This document shows positions 46,301 through 54,378 of a stretch of 64,000 nucleotides of DNA, one piece after another. The stretch spans positions 1,952,001 to 2,016,000 of the forward strand of contig LT629302.1 in the NCBI GenBank assembly GCA_900104375.1. The letters run 5' to 3'. The DNA is from Flavobacteriaceae bacterium MAR_2010_188 (GTDB taxonomy: Bacteria > Bacteroidota > Bacteroidia > Flavobacteriales > Flavobacteriaceae). The position numbers and the translations under genes were made by a program. Position 1 is the first letter of the stretch; every line of letters begins with the position of its first letter. The notes below the pieces were generated by a model, which was not told where the DNA came from, did no database searches, and saw nothing but the letters and a program-made list of their open reading frames with translations.

Positions 46301-47281
46301 GATTTTATCAATAATTCGGTAGAAAATGTCGAACACATTTCGACCTTCAACATAAATTCTTCTTATTTAGACACTAAGGACATCCTGAATTTTTTAAGTG
46401 GAAATGAAGAAAAAAAAGATAGCAGCGCCCAAAAACCATTGAAAGTTAAAAAGATAAAAGAGGTACTTAACACCATTAATGATTCTTATTACCCGTTGAT
46501 CAGGGTACGGATAGATTCTTTGATTCACCAAGATTTGGCAATTTCAGATTTTAGCACCGATATAGGGTTCGATAATACCGCAAATCTAAAGATTGAAGAA
46601 ACCACCATCGATTTTTACGAGGGAACGCTCTCTTTTGAAATCCTTGCCAACACTTCTGAAAACAAGGATTTGCCGGTAGCGATTATCATGAAAGGAAATA
46701 AGCTAAACCTTAAAAAACTGGTTGAAGGTTTAAAGTATTTTGGAGATGAAGATTTGGAAAACACTGATAAGATTGAAGGTTTACTCAATTTTACCCTAAA
46801 TGCCAACGGAATTTTGAACGACGACGGAACCATAAATATGGAAAGTCTTGATGGCGACTTTTACCTTAATTTGGAAGATTTGGCGCTGCATAATTACGAA
46901 CCGCTGATGGAAAGTGTGGTCTTGCTTAAAAAAGACCGATTTAAGAATTTAGAATTTAGGCCCATCAAACAGACCTTTAAAATCTTGGACGGCGAAATAA
47001 TTATTCCTAGGACCGAAATACAATCCTCGGCCATCCATGTGTTTGCAGAAGGTAAATTAAAGTTGAACGAATACATCGACATTTGGCTTTCAGTCCCTTG
47101 GAAAAATTTAAAGGCTAACGACGGACTCACCTTACCCGAGAAAAAATCATTTGAACACTCTGGCTCCAAGTTCTACATTAATCTGGTTCAGGACCAGAAC
47201 AGCGAGGTCGCGAGAAAGCAAAAACTCCGATTTAAGATTAGACTGGGGAATAGAAAATTGCGAAAATCTCCTAAATTTTAA
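43322..47281 (+). CDS. Giant AsmA-like envelope protein
   Basis: 1319 aa from a TTG start (MKTPTSKKKKSKYPRWLRR); no better start is found. A basic N-terminus and one membrane helix (about 20-42) precede a very long beta-rich periplasmic region with AsmA/DUF748-type repeats such as VNGSVSFDASVNKLGF and FRFSANVTGKTEDLNDYLKT. AsmA-like proteins (AsmA, TamB, YhdP) are thought to bridge the periplasm and move lipids to the outer membrane. The size places it with the long bridge-forming members. It is monocistronic, with the Kef-type antiporter 91 nt downstream. Confidence 0.87.
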   Translation: MKTPTSKKKKSKYPRWLRRLGPVLGLIVIVPVGLFILGWQNRDLLIDGLQQWYKSNHNGVLEIGRVEANFLTGFPDVNFTINDIHQSEKDSISFKKDSIFIDKANVSISAADLLRGDIRFKKITINRAEIFSEVASNKSYDYHVQLKLNKPKSDKPPFVFPTWLNPNRTKFRIKDLQYIAKDSILYKDFNFTFHAINGEIKRKKSLVNGSVSFDASVNKLGFNTRKGSYLKETEVNGKTTFTLDIDKNILDIPEFLLNIDEEEFLVNASFDLLAPAYHFGLVNESLDFEALRKFLSDSLAKKIDPFAVLHPFNASVSIDGKFQFRSMPVLNAEFYSLDNEVIYENSYTLRHADFNGYVTNNLYESDSLKEAKSSSKDIKIFFTEVTGELDGMQVNAKDTYYQSTPENLNFIAADLNINGVNESLARVLKNDNFDFRGGSFKLNAKVRGDIDHPYRLFNYAEGNFQLKNTRVVLKKNGLQLPVETISLRLDNETSILEELSINLPQGENLVFKGVLENASSLISNDPLEPTTSFVQLDASSLNMDELISTAKEMIPKSDKKMDDRKTLNETIHAVFSKFRPRFIVNLGALEYNNIEIENLEADVALSGPETIAINNLSFAYQDSETDLKGTFVVPQTDLSTNQPMFMNVKANSNGPLAIFRDLFNIKLVNIEDGDYDFSGNFTGNIQKFEQLLDNAQGDLKLKNAKFYYPNAGLDLAFDSLSVRVANSDIILEQVEMEVGELYPFILNGNIKEFPNILLDNQGEKGSVFLNINAPYIDADEWMKVLNSLGKDEPDEPVVTEKKRELSKAFKDINRLQPEIKLSIDSLKYNDMITKEVDALAYFENDSVLKLDHLNIKYKNSEAKLGGTIHSLTRDTTNAESNPFDFRFSANVTGKTEDLNDYLKTINFIFESGRFEFNGTYAGEASDLAIFNSDAKGSLKLANSKVNFMVANIQIPIDSLRLEINNDFASLETLKVNLPGKSSVSLSGSIDNFSDFINNSVENVEHISTFNINSSYLDTKDILNFLSGNEEKKDSSAQKPLKVKKIKEVLNTINDSYYPLIRVRIDSLIHQDLAISDFSTDIGFDNTANLKIEETTIDFYEGTLSFEILANTSENKDLPVAIIMKGNKLNLKKLVEGLKYFGDEDLENTDKIEGLLNFTLNANGILNDDGTINMESLDGDFYLNLEDLALHNYEPLMESVVLLKKDRFKNLEFRPIKQTFKILDGEIIIPRTEIQSSAIHVFAEGKLKLNEYIDIWLSVPWKNLKANDGLTLPEKKSFEHSGSKFYINLVQDQNSEVARKQKLRFKIRLGNRKLRKSPKF

Positions 47282-47372
47282 TTTTCTACATCTCATAAAA
47301 TTGAAGTAATTTTCAGTATAATTTCTGATTGATGGTTGTTGACATCTAACCGTTTTATTATTCTAAGATTGT

Positions 47373-49520
47373 ATGATAGCGTTGGATATTTTTGAGACCA
47401 CGTTTCCGTTAGCCAACCCGGTATTAAAATTCTTTTTAATACTGGTCATCATCCTATTTGCACCAATTCTCCTTAATAAAATCAAGATTCCGCATCTGCT
47501 CGGCCTTATAATCGCCGGAGCGATTATCGGTCCTAATGGTTTCAACATTATGGAACGCGATAGCGGGATTATCCTTTCTGGTACCGCCGGACTCTTGTAC
47601 ATTATGTTCTTGGCTGGGCTAGAGATAGACTTGGCAGATTTTAAAAAGAATAGCACTAAAAGTATTGTCTTCGGTCTTTACACATTTTTAATTCCGATGA
47701 TTTTAGGGACGATAACCGGACTTTATATTCTAAAATTTTCAGTCTTTACCTCGGTGCTGCTCGCCAGTATGTTCGCCTCCCATACCTTGATTGCCTACCC
47801 GCTGGTGAGCAAATTGGGAGTTGCAAAAAATAGGGCGGTAAATGTTACCGTGGGCGGTACTATGATTACCGATACCTTGGCGCTGCTGGTTCTTGCCATT
47901 ATCGTTGGGATGACTACCGGCGAAGTAAATACCGAATTCTGGTTGCGCTTATCGATTTCTCTGATAATTTTTGGCGCCATCGTCACCTTTCTGTTTCCGA
48001 TTATGGCGAGATGGTTTTTAAAGCGATACGACGACAATGCTTCCCAATACATTTTTGTTTTGGCGATGGTTTTCCTCGGCGCGGTCTTGGCAGAAATGGC
48101 GGGTGTAGAAGCGATTATCGGTGCGTTTTTAACGGGTTTAGCGCTCAATCGACTTATTCCACACAACTCACCTTTAATGAACCGCATTGACTTTGTGGGG
48201 AATGCGATATTTATCCCGTTTTTTCTGATTGGGGTTGGGATGCTGATTGATTATAGAATCTTTTTCAAGGATTTGGAAACATTAAAAGTTGCGGCGGTGA
48301 TGATTATCATCGCGACCTCAGCTAAATTTCTAGCGGCTTGGGCAACCCAAAAAACCTTTGATTACACCTTGGACGAAAGACGTTTGATTTTCGGACTAAG
48401 CAATGCACAAGCGGCGGCAACTCTCGCCGCGGTCCTTATTGGGTATAATATTATTTTGGGTGAAACCGAAACTGGCGAACCGGTTAGACTTTTAGATGAA
48501 ACCATTTTAAACGGAACCATCTTAATGATATTGGTCACCTGCACCATCGCATCATTTGTCGCCCAAAAAGGCGCGAAAAATATTGCACTTTTAGAAACTG
48601 CGGAAAGCAGCGAAGAACAAGTCCACGTAAACGAAAAAATCTTGATTCCGATCAGTAATTCTGAAACTACCGATGAATTGATTAACCTTGGGATTACCAT
48701 AAAATCCAAATCGAATATTGAAGGCCTTTACGCGCTGAGTATAATCGCCAATGAAAGCACTCATGGTTTTACGGATAAAAAGGCTAGGCAGATATTAGAA
48801 AAAGCCAGTGCAACCGCCGCCGCAACTGACAATACGTTAATTGAACTTCTACGCTACGACATTAACATTGTTAATGCAATCACCAATGTGGTAAAAGAGC
48901 AGCAGATAAGCGACCTAATTTTAGGGCTTCACGTTAAAAAGGGAATTTCGGATTCGTTTTTGGGAAATCTAACCGAGGGAATTTTAACCAAATGCAATAC
49001 CACTACTTTAATCTATAAACCGGCGCAACCGTTCGGAACTTTAAAAAGGCATATCATTATCGTCCCTGAAAATGCGGAACACGAACTCGGTTTTTCGGCT
49101 TGGCTAGGCAAAGTGGGCAACATCTCCAAAAATTCGGGCGCCAAGCTTTTGTTTTATGGCACTGAAGATACCTTGGAAGCCATAAAAGCAACAATGCGTA
49201 AAATTCAGCTAGAAGCAACCTTTATAGAGTTTTACGACTGGGAAGATTTTATGGTACTTGCCCAGGACTTCAAAAAAGATGACAACCTCATTATCATTTT
49301 AAGCCGAAAGGACAAAGTTTCTTACCACAGCCAAATGGCAAAAATCCCGTCCTACCTCAATACCCACTTTAAAGAAAACAGTTATATCCTTATCTATCCG
49401 ATGCAAGAAGGCGTTCGGGACAGTAACCAAATAAATCTAAAAGACCCAACCTTGCTAGAACCGATTGAAAAGTTAGACGAACTAGGTAAAAGTATTTCTA
49501 GGATGTTTAGGAGGAAGTAG
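47373..49520 (+). CDS. Kef-type cation:proton antiporter with universal-stress-like C-terminus
   Basis: 715 aa. The first 400 residues are a monovalent cation:proton antiporter-2 domain of about twelve helices (IPHLLGLIIAGAIIGPNGFN, then FASHTLIAYPLVSKLG, and GGTMITDTLALLVLAI). The C-terminal 300 residues form two Usp-like soluble domains, without the Kef TrkA-N NAD-binding domain. It exchanges Na+ or K+ for H+. It is the last gene before the repeat-rich plus-strand region; heptad-type repeats begin one base after the stop. Confidence 0.92.
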   Translation: MIALDIFETTFPLANPVLKFFLILVIILFAPILLNKIKIPHLLGLIIAGAIIGPNGFNIMERDSGIILSGTAGLLYIMFLAGLEIDLADFKKNSTKSIVFGLYTFLIPMILGTITGLYILKFSVFTSVLLASMFASHTLIAYPLVSKLGVAKNRAVNVTVGGTMITDTLALLVLAIIVGMTTGEVNTEFWLRLSISLIIFGAIVTFLFPIMARWFLKRYDDNASQYIFVLAMVFLGAVLAEMAGVEAIIGAFLTGLALNRLIPHNSPLMNRIDFVGNAIFIPFFLIGVGMLIDYRIFFKDLETLKVAAVMIIIATSAKFLAAWATQKTFDYTLDERRLIFGLSNAQAAATLAAVLIGYNIILGETETGEPVRLLDETILNGTILMILVTCTIASFVAQKGAKNIALLETAESSEEQVHVNEKILIPISNSETTDELINLGITIKSKSNIEGLYALSIIANESTHGFTDKKARQILEKASATAAATDNTLIELLRYDINIVNAITNVVKEQQISDLILGLHVKKGISDSFLGNLTEGILTKCNTTTLIYKPAQPFGTLKRHIIIVPENAEHELGFSAWLGKVGNISKNSGAKLLFYGTEDTLEAIKATMRKIQLEATFIEFYDWEDFMVLAQDFKKDDNLIIILSRKDKVSYHSQMAKIPSYLNTHFKENSYILIYPMQEGVRDSNQINLKDPTLLEPIEKLDELGKSISRMFRRK

Positions 49521-49580
49521 TTTTTGGTTATTGGTTGTTAGTTTTTGGGTTTTGGTTTTTGGTTTTTAGTTTTTTGGCTC
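49521..49580. repeat. Degenerate heptad array (TTGGTTN/TTAGTTT type)
   Basis: Units such as TTGGTTA, TTGGTTG, TTAGTTT, TTGGGTT and TTGGTTT follow in 7-nt register directly after the antiporter stop. It belongs to the same family as 2141-2288 and 61681-61714. Confidence 0.7.
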
Positions 49581-49606
49581 GAGTATAGAGAGGAAACTAA
49601 CTAACG

Positions 49607-49664
49607 ACTTAAATTCATTATCTTTTCGTTCGCAAAGCAGAACTGCGTTTAGCAGGTCGTTGGC
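49607..49664. repeat. Structured repeat family A, copy 1 (3' half only)
   Basis: Shares ACTTAAATTCATTATCTTTT, the CGTTCgcAAAGCAGAACTG block and the terminal hairpin CTGCgtttaGCAG followed by GTCGTTGGC with the full copies at 56622 and 58678. The 5' half is missing or too diverged to see. It precedes the DUF4386 gene. Confidence 0.8.
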
Positions 49665-49798
49665 CGAAATTAACAACCGACGAAAACATAGCAAATTTTA
49701 ACATAGGATAAAGAAAACGGTATTAAAAATATTCTTCTCGCATTGTAGCAATTTTAACACTCAATCGTCTTAAAGTATTATGTTAGAAAACCACCATA

Positions 49799-50494
49799 AT
49801 GAAAGCAAACAAATCAATAGTCAGAATTGTAGGATTACTTTTTCTGATTCAGATAGTTACATATATGATTGGCAATCAATTTCTAACAAGCCCTATCATA
49901 AACACACCAGACTTCCTTACTTCTATATATGAAAACAGCGACCAATTATTGATAGGAACACTTCTAGAATTTATTTGTGCTATTGCAGTAGTTGCAATTT
50001 CAGTTTTATTGTACCCAATATTAAAGAATTACAGCGAACGAATTGCAATCTGGTATGTTGGCTTCAGAATAAGTGAGTTCACAATTATCGTTTTTAGTAA
50101 AATCAAAATTCTATCATTGATTCCTTTAACTCAAGACTACATAAATACAACAATGACTGAAAACGAAAACCTTAAAACCTTGGGCAGAATGATTCTTATT
50201 GAGCATTCCATTGCTGTTTTGATGGTAATGATTGCTTTTGGTATAGGTGCATTAATGTTCTATTATTTGTTATTTAAATCAAAACTCATTCCTCGATTTA
50301 TATCGGTTTGGGGTATGATAGGCGTAATATTAGTCTTAACTGCCAATGTTGTTGAACTTTCAGGTAGTAGTTTAGGAATGCTAATATATATGCCTATGGG
50401 TCTGAATGAATTATTTCTGGGATTTTGGCTTTTATTCAAAGGACTCAATTTAAGATTAATTGATACACAAAGTTCAATGCAAATTAACACCTGA
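49799..50494 (+). CDS. DUF4386 family membrane protein
   Basis: 231 aa with six hydrophobic segments in the DUF4386 arrangement (IVGLLFLIQIVTYMIGNQFL first, then LLEFICAIAVVAISVLLYPI, WYVGFRISEFTIIVFSKIKI, FISVWGMIGVILVLTANVVE, and MPMGLNELFLGFWLLFKG). The function is unknown. The gene is a single-gene unit between structured repeats. Its composition is more AT-rich than the housekeeping genes. Confidence 0.88.
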   Translation: MKANKSIVRIVGLLFLIQIVTYMIGNQFLTSPIINTPDFLTSIYENSDQLLIGTLLEFICAIAVVAISVLLYPILKNYSERIAIWYVGFRISEFTIIVFSKIKILSLIPLTQDYINTTMTENENLKTLGRMILIEHSIAVLMVMIAFGIGALMFYYLLFKSKLIPRFISVWGMIGVILVLTANVVELSGSSLGMLIYMPMGLNELFLGFWLLFKGLNLRLIDTQSSMQINT

Positions 50495-50761
50495 GAAAAT
50501 TTGTAATAATGGACTATACTCTGGGCAGAAAAAAGAGTTTATGCAAACGGACTATACTTGGAAATAACAAACATTACTTAAACAAAACTGTTTACAACAG
50601 AGTGTATAAAACATAGTTGATAAGGGCTAAATAGAAAGCACTTTTCCTTTTTGCCAAGACCGCAAAATTTTTAATTTAGCTATATTGATAAAAGAAAGAT
50701 AAACATCGAAATTAAAAATGCGGCTCCGTGATAATCCGAAAATATAGTCTTTTTGCAAGCT

Positions 50762-50781
50762 ACGTTTCATACAGGAACGTT
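50762..50781. repeat. Structured repeat family C, copy 1
   Basis: ACGTTTCATACAGGAACGTT, with inverted ends ACGTT/AACGT. Related 20-mers lie at 51724 and 53786, one before or after each gene of this stretch. It shows that the upstream in-frame ATG at 50728 is not the amidohydrolase start. Confidence 0.65.
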
Positions 50782-50829
50782 TTACGCAAGGTTTTGAGAA
50801 AGTCCGGTTTATTAATTAAAAAAAACGAA

Positions 50830-51690
50830 ATGAAATTCATAATCTACCTACTGACAACGATGCTATTTCTGACTTCATGTGAGAAGAAAAATAAGTATGA
50901 CGGAGATATATTTGATACTCATTTACATGCAACTCAGGATATTAATAAACAATTTGAGGAACTTGAAAAACACGGAATTGTAAAAGGGGCAGTTAGTAGT
51001 TCATGGAACAATCAGCAAGCCTACAGGATAAGTACTAAAACGAAATTCTTAATTGGTTTAATGTTTCCTTGCCCTAACGGGATAGTTCCGTATAGCGGGC
51101 AAAAATGCTTTTCAGACGGAAGGGAATTTCCGGACATCAATTGGGTAAGAAAACAAATCCTTGACAATAAAATTGATTTTTTTGGGGAGATTTTAAATGA
51201 GTATTACGGCATTTCTCCTTCCGACTCAAGCATGTTCGCATATTACGAATTAGCGCAGGAATTCAAATTGCCTATTGGTATACATACTGGCTTAGCGGGT
51301 CCCGATAATCTTTGTCCAAATTATAATCCAGAAATGGGTAATCCTATACTTATGCAGGAGATTCTCATAAAATTTCCTGGACTTAAAATATGGATAATGC
51401 ACGCAGGAGCTCCATATCTAATAGAGACCCTGGAAATCTTGAAAGCCTATCCTCAGGTATATGCTGATATCTCAGTGCTTGCAAATCCTGATATATTTAA
51501 GAAGACTGATTTTGCTTCTTACATGAAATCTCTTATTGAATCAGGATTTGAAAATAGATTAATGTTTGGTTCAGATAATGGAGACCTGGATAAAATGATA
51601 AATGCAGTTAACGAGTTGGGCTTTTTGACAATTGAACAAAAGGAAAAGATATTTTTTAGAAATGCTAATGATTTCTTTGGCGTTGAGTAA
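50830..51690 (+). CDS. Amidohydrolase-family lipoprotein
   Basis: 286 aa from the ATG at 50830 (MKFIIYLLTTMLFLTSC), giving a clean lipobox. Starting at 50728 would translate a repeat element. The TIM-barrel metal ligands of the amidohydrolase superfamily are present: FDTHLHA (HxH), GIHTG, WIMHAGAP and MFGSDNGD. The closest group is amidohydrolase 2 / TatD-like enzymes. The natural substrate is unknown. It is a single-gene unit flanked by family C repeats on both sides. Confidence 0.87.
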   Translation: MKFIIYLLTTMLFLTSCEKKNKYDGDIFDTHLHATQDINKQFEELEKHGIVKGAVSSSWNNQQAYRISTKTKFLIGLMFPCPNGIVPYSGQKCFSDGREFPDINWVRKQILDNKIDFFGEILNEYYGISPSDSSMFAYYELAQEFKLPIGIHTGLAGPDNLCPNYNPEMGNPILMQEILIKFPGLKIWIMHAGAPYLIETLEILKAYPQVYADISVLANPDIFKKTDFASYMKSLIESGFENRLMFGSDNGDLDKMINAVNELGFLTIEQKEKIFFRNANDFFGVE

Positions 51691-51723
51691 ACTCACAAAC
51701 AACAATATATATAGCGCATTAAA

Positions 51724-51743
51724 ACGCCCCATACAGGAACGTT
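51724..51743. repeat. Structured repeat family C, copy 2
   Basis: ACGCCCCATACAGGAACGTT, differing from copy 1 at three positions, between the amidohydrolase and serine-hydrolase genes. Confidence 0.6.
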
Positions 51744-51783
51744 GGTGGTCGTTCAAGAAATGAATCAATAAAATCACAACACA

Positions 51784-53514
51784 ATGAAAAATTACATCTT
51801 AGCATTTATCTCCTTATTCATAGGTGTTTGTCCTATTTGCCAGGCCCAAGACACAATGATTTCCGAAGAAGTCAAGGACAACATCAAATCTCGGGTTGAG
51901 AATGGGATCAATACCGGAATAGTTGTAGGAGTAATAAGCTCAAATGGTATTACTTATTATAGCTATGGGGTTAAATCATTGGAGACTAATGACGTTGTGG
52001 ATGAAAATTCTGTTTTCGAAATTGGTTCTATTTCAAAAACATTCACGGGAATTTTATTAGCCGATATGGTCATAAAGGGCGATTTAAATTTGGATGACCC
52101 ATTACAAGACCTTTTGCCCGACGGCGTTACTGCTCCCACTAGAAATGGAGAAGCAATCAAATTATTCCATCTATCCAATCACACCTCGTCACTACCTAGA
52201 TTACCTGACAATATGTCCCCAGCCAATCCCGCGAATCCATATGCAGATTACTCTGAAAAACAATTATATGATTTTTTAAATGGCTATGAACTTATTCGGG
52301 ACATTGGTTCTAAATATGAATACTCCAATTATGCTGCAGGCTTGTTGGGACATGTATTGGCTTCTAAACTAAAGATGACCTATGAGGAGTTAATGGTAGA
52401 AGTTATTGCCAAACCATTAGGAATGGAAAATACCCGCGTTGTTTTTACACCTCAAATGAAAAAAAACCTTGCAATGGGACATAACAATGGACTTGAAGTA
52501 GAAAATTGGGATTTACCGACTGTTGCTGGTGCAGGTGCCATTCGATCTACTGCTGTGGATATGCTTAAATATCTAGCAACTAACATGGGCCTAGAAAAAA
52601 GCCGCCTTTACCCGGCAATGCAATTGGCACATAAGGATTCCGGAAGTGGAGACAGTAATCCTATAGTAGGATTGGGTTGGCACACTTTAGATAAAGATGG
52701 AATGGAAATTATTTGGCACAATGGAGGTACAGGAGGTTATAGCACATTTACCGGCTTTATAAAAAGTGGAAATAGAGGTGTGGTTGTACTGTCTAATTCC
52801 AATGCCGGTGTAGATGATATCGGGATACATTTATTGCAACCAACGGCAGCTTTAGACAATCCAAAGCCTTCCATTGCTACTAAAATAAAGAGCCTTTTTG
52901 AAGCTGAGGGTATCGAAACAGCTATAAAAACTTATTGGGAGCTAAAGAAAAATCGAGGTGATGAATATAATTTTGGAGAAAATGAGTTAAACACACTTGG
53001 CTATTATTTTTTAGGAAAAGAAGAAATCGAAAAGGCAATAGCTGTGTTCAAAATAAATGTTCAAGCTTATCCAATATCTTCAAATGCATATGACAGCTAT
53101 GGGGAGGCGATGATGAAGAATAATGAAAATGAAAAAGCGATTGCCAATTACAAAAAATCAGTCGAACTTAATCCGGGTAATTCAAATGGTATCGAAATGC
53201 TCAAAAAGTTAGGAGTGGCTACAGAGAGTCTAACAAAAGAAGTGTCTGTTGAGGATGCTGTTTTGGAAAGTTATGTAGGTAACTATGAATTAGCTCCAGG
53301 CTTTGTGCTAACTGTTACCAAATACGATAACCAATTGAAAGCACAAGCAACTGGACAAGAGGAAAATCCCATATTCCCAAAATCCCAGAATGTTTTTTAT
53401 TTAAAGGTTGTGGAAGCTCAACTTACATTTAATAAAAATGAAGCTGGAGAAGTCGAAAGTGTGACTTTGCTTCAGGGGGGACAGGAAATTAAAGGAAAAA
53501 AATTAGTGGATTAA
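51784..53514 (+). CDS. Exported serine hydrolase (beta-lactamase fold) with TPR-like tail
   Basis: 576 aa with signal peptide (to CQAQ, about 22). The class C beta-lactamase/DD-peptidase-like domain covers about 30-360: SISK near 82, YSN near 180 and HNGGTGGY near 311. TPR-like helices follow at about 395-475 (SSNAYDSYGEAMMKNNENEK), then a beta-sandwich C-terminus (ESYVGNYELAPGFVLTVTKY) resembling DUF3471-type tails. Probably a periplasmic esterase or peptidase. It is separated by repeats from both neighbours. Confidence 0.9.
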   Translation: MKNYILAFISLFIGVCPICQAQDTMISEEVKDNIKSRVENGINTGIVVGVISSNGITYYSYGVKSLETNDVVDENSVFEIGSISKTFTGILLADMVIKGDLNLDDPLQDLLPDGVTAPTRNGEAIKLFHLSNHTSSLPRLPDNMSPANPANPYADYSEKQLYDFLNGYELIRDIGSKYEYSNYAAGLLGHVLASKLKMTYEELMVEVIAKPLGMENTRVVFTPQMKKNLAMGHNNGLEVENWDLPTVAGAGAIRSTAVDMLKYLATNMGLEKSRLYPAMQLAHKDSGSGDSNPIVGLGWHTLDKDGMEIIWHNGGTGGYSTFTGFIKSGNRGVVVLSNSNAGVDDIGIHLLQPTAALDNPKPSIATKIKSLFEAEGIETAIKTYWELKKNRGDEYNFGENELNTLGYYFLGKEEIEKAIAVFKINVQAYPISSNAYDSYGEAMMKNNENEKAIANYKKSVELNPGNSNGIEMLKKLGVATESLTKEVSVEDAVLESYVGNYELAPGFVLTVTKYDNQLKAQATGQEENPIFPKSQNVFYLKVVEAQLTFNKNEAGEVESVTLLQGGQEIKGKKLVD

Positions 53515-53517
53515 AAT

Positions 53518-53679
53518 CTGAAAAAAATACAAGGGTTTTGGTTTAATCCTAGAAGCGGAGAGCTTAATGATATTGATTATTTTGATACTTCTGAGGCGAT
53601 TGAGTTTAGTCCTTGGGCCAAAGGCTGGGGTAGTGACTTTTTACTAATTCTTACTAATCAAAAAATGGATTTAAAATAA
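53518..53679 (+). pseudogene. Fragment of a glycoside hydrolase-associated collagen-binding-like domain
   Basis: In-frame stretch without a start (KIQGFWFNPRSGELNDIDY, then WAKGWGSDFLLIL) resembling the C-terminal putative collagen-binding domain found on apiosidase-like and related glycosidases. Only about 53 residues remain, starting 3 nt after the serine-hydrolase stop. It is probably an orphan gene end left by recombination. Confidence 0.45.
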
Positions 53680-53720
53680 AGTTTGGTAACACCTTAGATA
53701 ATGGCTAGGTCAGTCCTCAC

Positions 53721-53745
53721 TTGTAAAATCCTGCGGATTTTACAA
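53721..53745. repeat. 11-bp perfect hairpin TTGTAAAATCC-tgc-GGATTTTACAA (family B-like)
   Basis: Its core AAAATCC/GGATTTT is the same as in the family B elements at 60091 and 61605. It lies in the 53680-53972 spacer, which contains no gene. Confidence 0.7.
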
Positions 53746-53785
53746 AGCCAGTCTTTATCACTAAAGGTCTGTGCCGAGACACACA

Positions 53786-53805
53786 ACGTTTCATACACGA
53801 ACGCT
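53786..53805. repeat. Structured repeat family C, copy 3
   Basis: ACGTTTCATACACGAACGCT, two differences from copy 1, at the end of the same spacer that holds the TTGTAAAATCC hairpin. Together they may be one larger element. Confidence 0.6.
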
Positions 53806-53972
53806 ACCTGCAACCCTAAAAAAAGAAAAAGGACAAAGTGAGAGAGAACAAAACGAATCTGAACCCAACATTATTTTAGCACATTTGCTCGTCCAGCCCT
53901 CAGGCGACCGCTTCGCAATGCAAAGAGCTAAAGATTTTCCACACACCACCAACATTTTCTATATTTGCACCG

Positions 53973-54287
53973 ATGAAAATACTTTGTTTCAAGCTATCAT
54001 TATTTGTTATGTTCCTTGCGACAGTACCCTGCTGTGCGGAAGAAAACTGCAATGACGAAATAAAAACAGATTACGCCGACAATCATTCACAAGACCATAA
54101 AGACAGTGATGGTAATACTTGTTCACCGTTTTTTACTTGCGGAACTTGTACGGGTTTTGTTTTTATAAGGTCGGTAGTTGACTTCAAGAAAGTGCCTTTA
54201 ATTAAAGTCAAATTGATTGCTGTTTACAAATCTCAATTTGAAGATGACTTTTTTGCTAAAATCTGGCAACCTCCTAAAATAAGTTAA
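53973..54287 (+). CDS. DUF6660-type small cysteine-rich exported protein
   Basis: 104 aa with signal peptide (LSLFVMFLATVPCCA). The mature part is Cys/His/Asp-rich: ENCNDE, HSQDHKDSDG, then TCSPFFTCGTCTGF. Proteins of this type lie next to TonB-dependent receptors or metal-efflux genes in Bacteroidota, and the Cys/His pattern suggests metal binding; both are inference. The TonB receptor follows 91 nt downstream on the same strand. Longer overlapping frames from 53771 are not credible because they run through the repeat. Confidence 0.75.
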   Translation: MKILCFKLSLFVMFLATVPCCAEENCNDEIKTDYADNHSQDHKDSDGNTCSPFFTCGTCTGFVFIRSVVDFKKVPLIKVKLIAVYKSQFEDDFFAKIWQPPKIS

Positions 54288-54378
54288 TAATAAAAAAAGT
54301 GGCTCCGTCACTTTCTGTTAGCCGTGTGAAGTACCGCTAATTCTATTATTTATACCATTAATTTAATTCATTAGATAA

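Noticed and set aside
53771-54055. 94-aa frame ahead of the DUF6660 gene
   Set aside because: It translates the repeat element and overlaps the better-supported exported protein in another frame.
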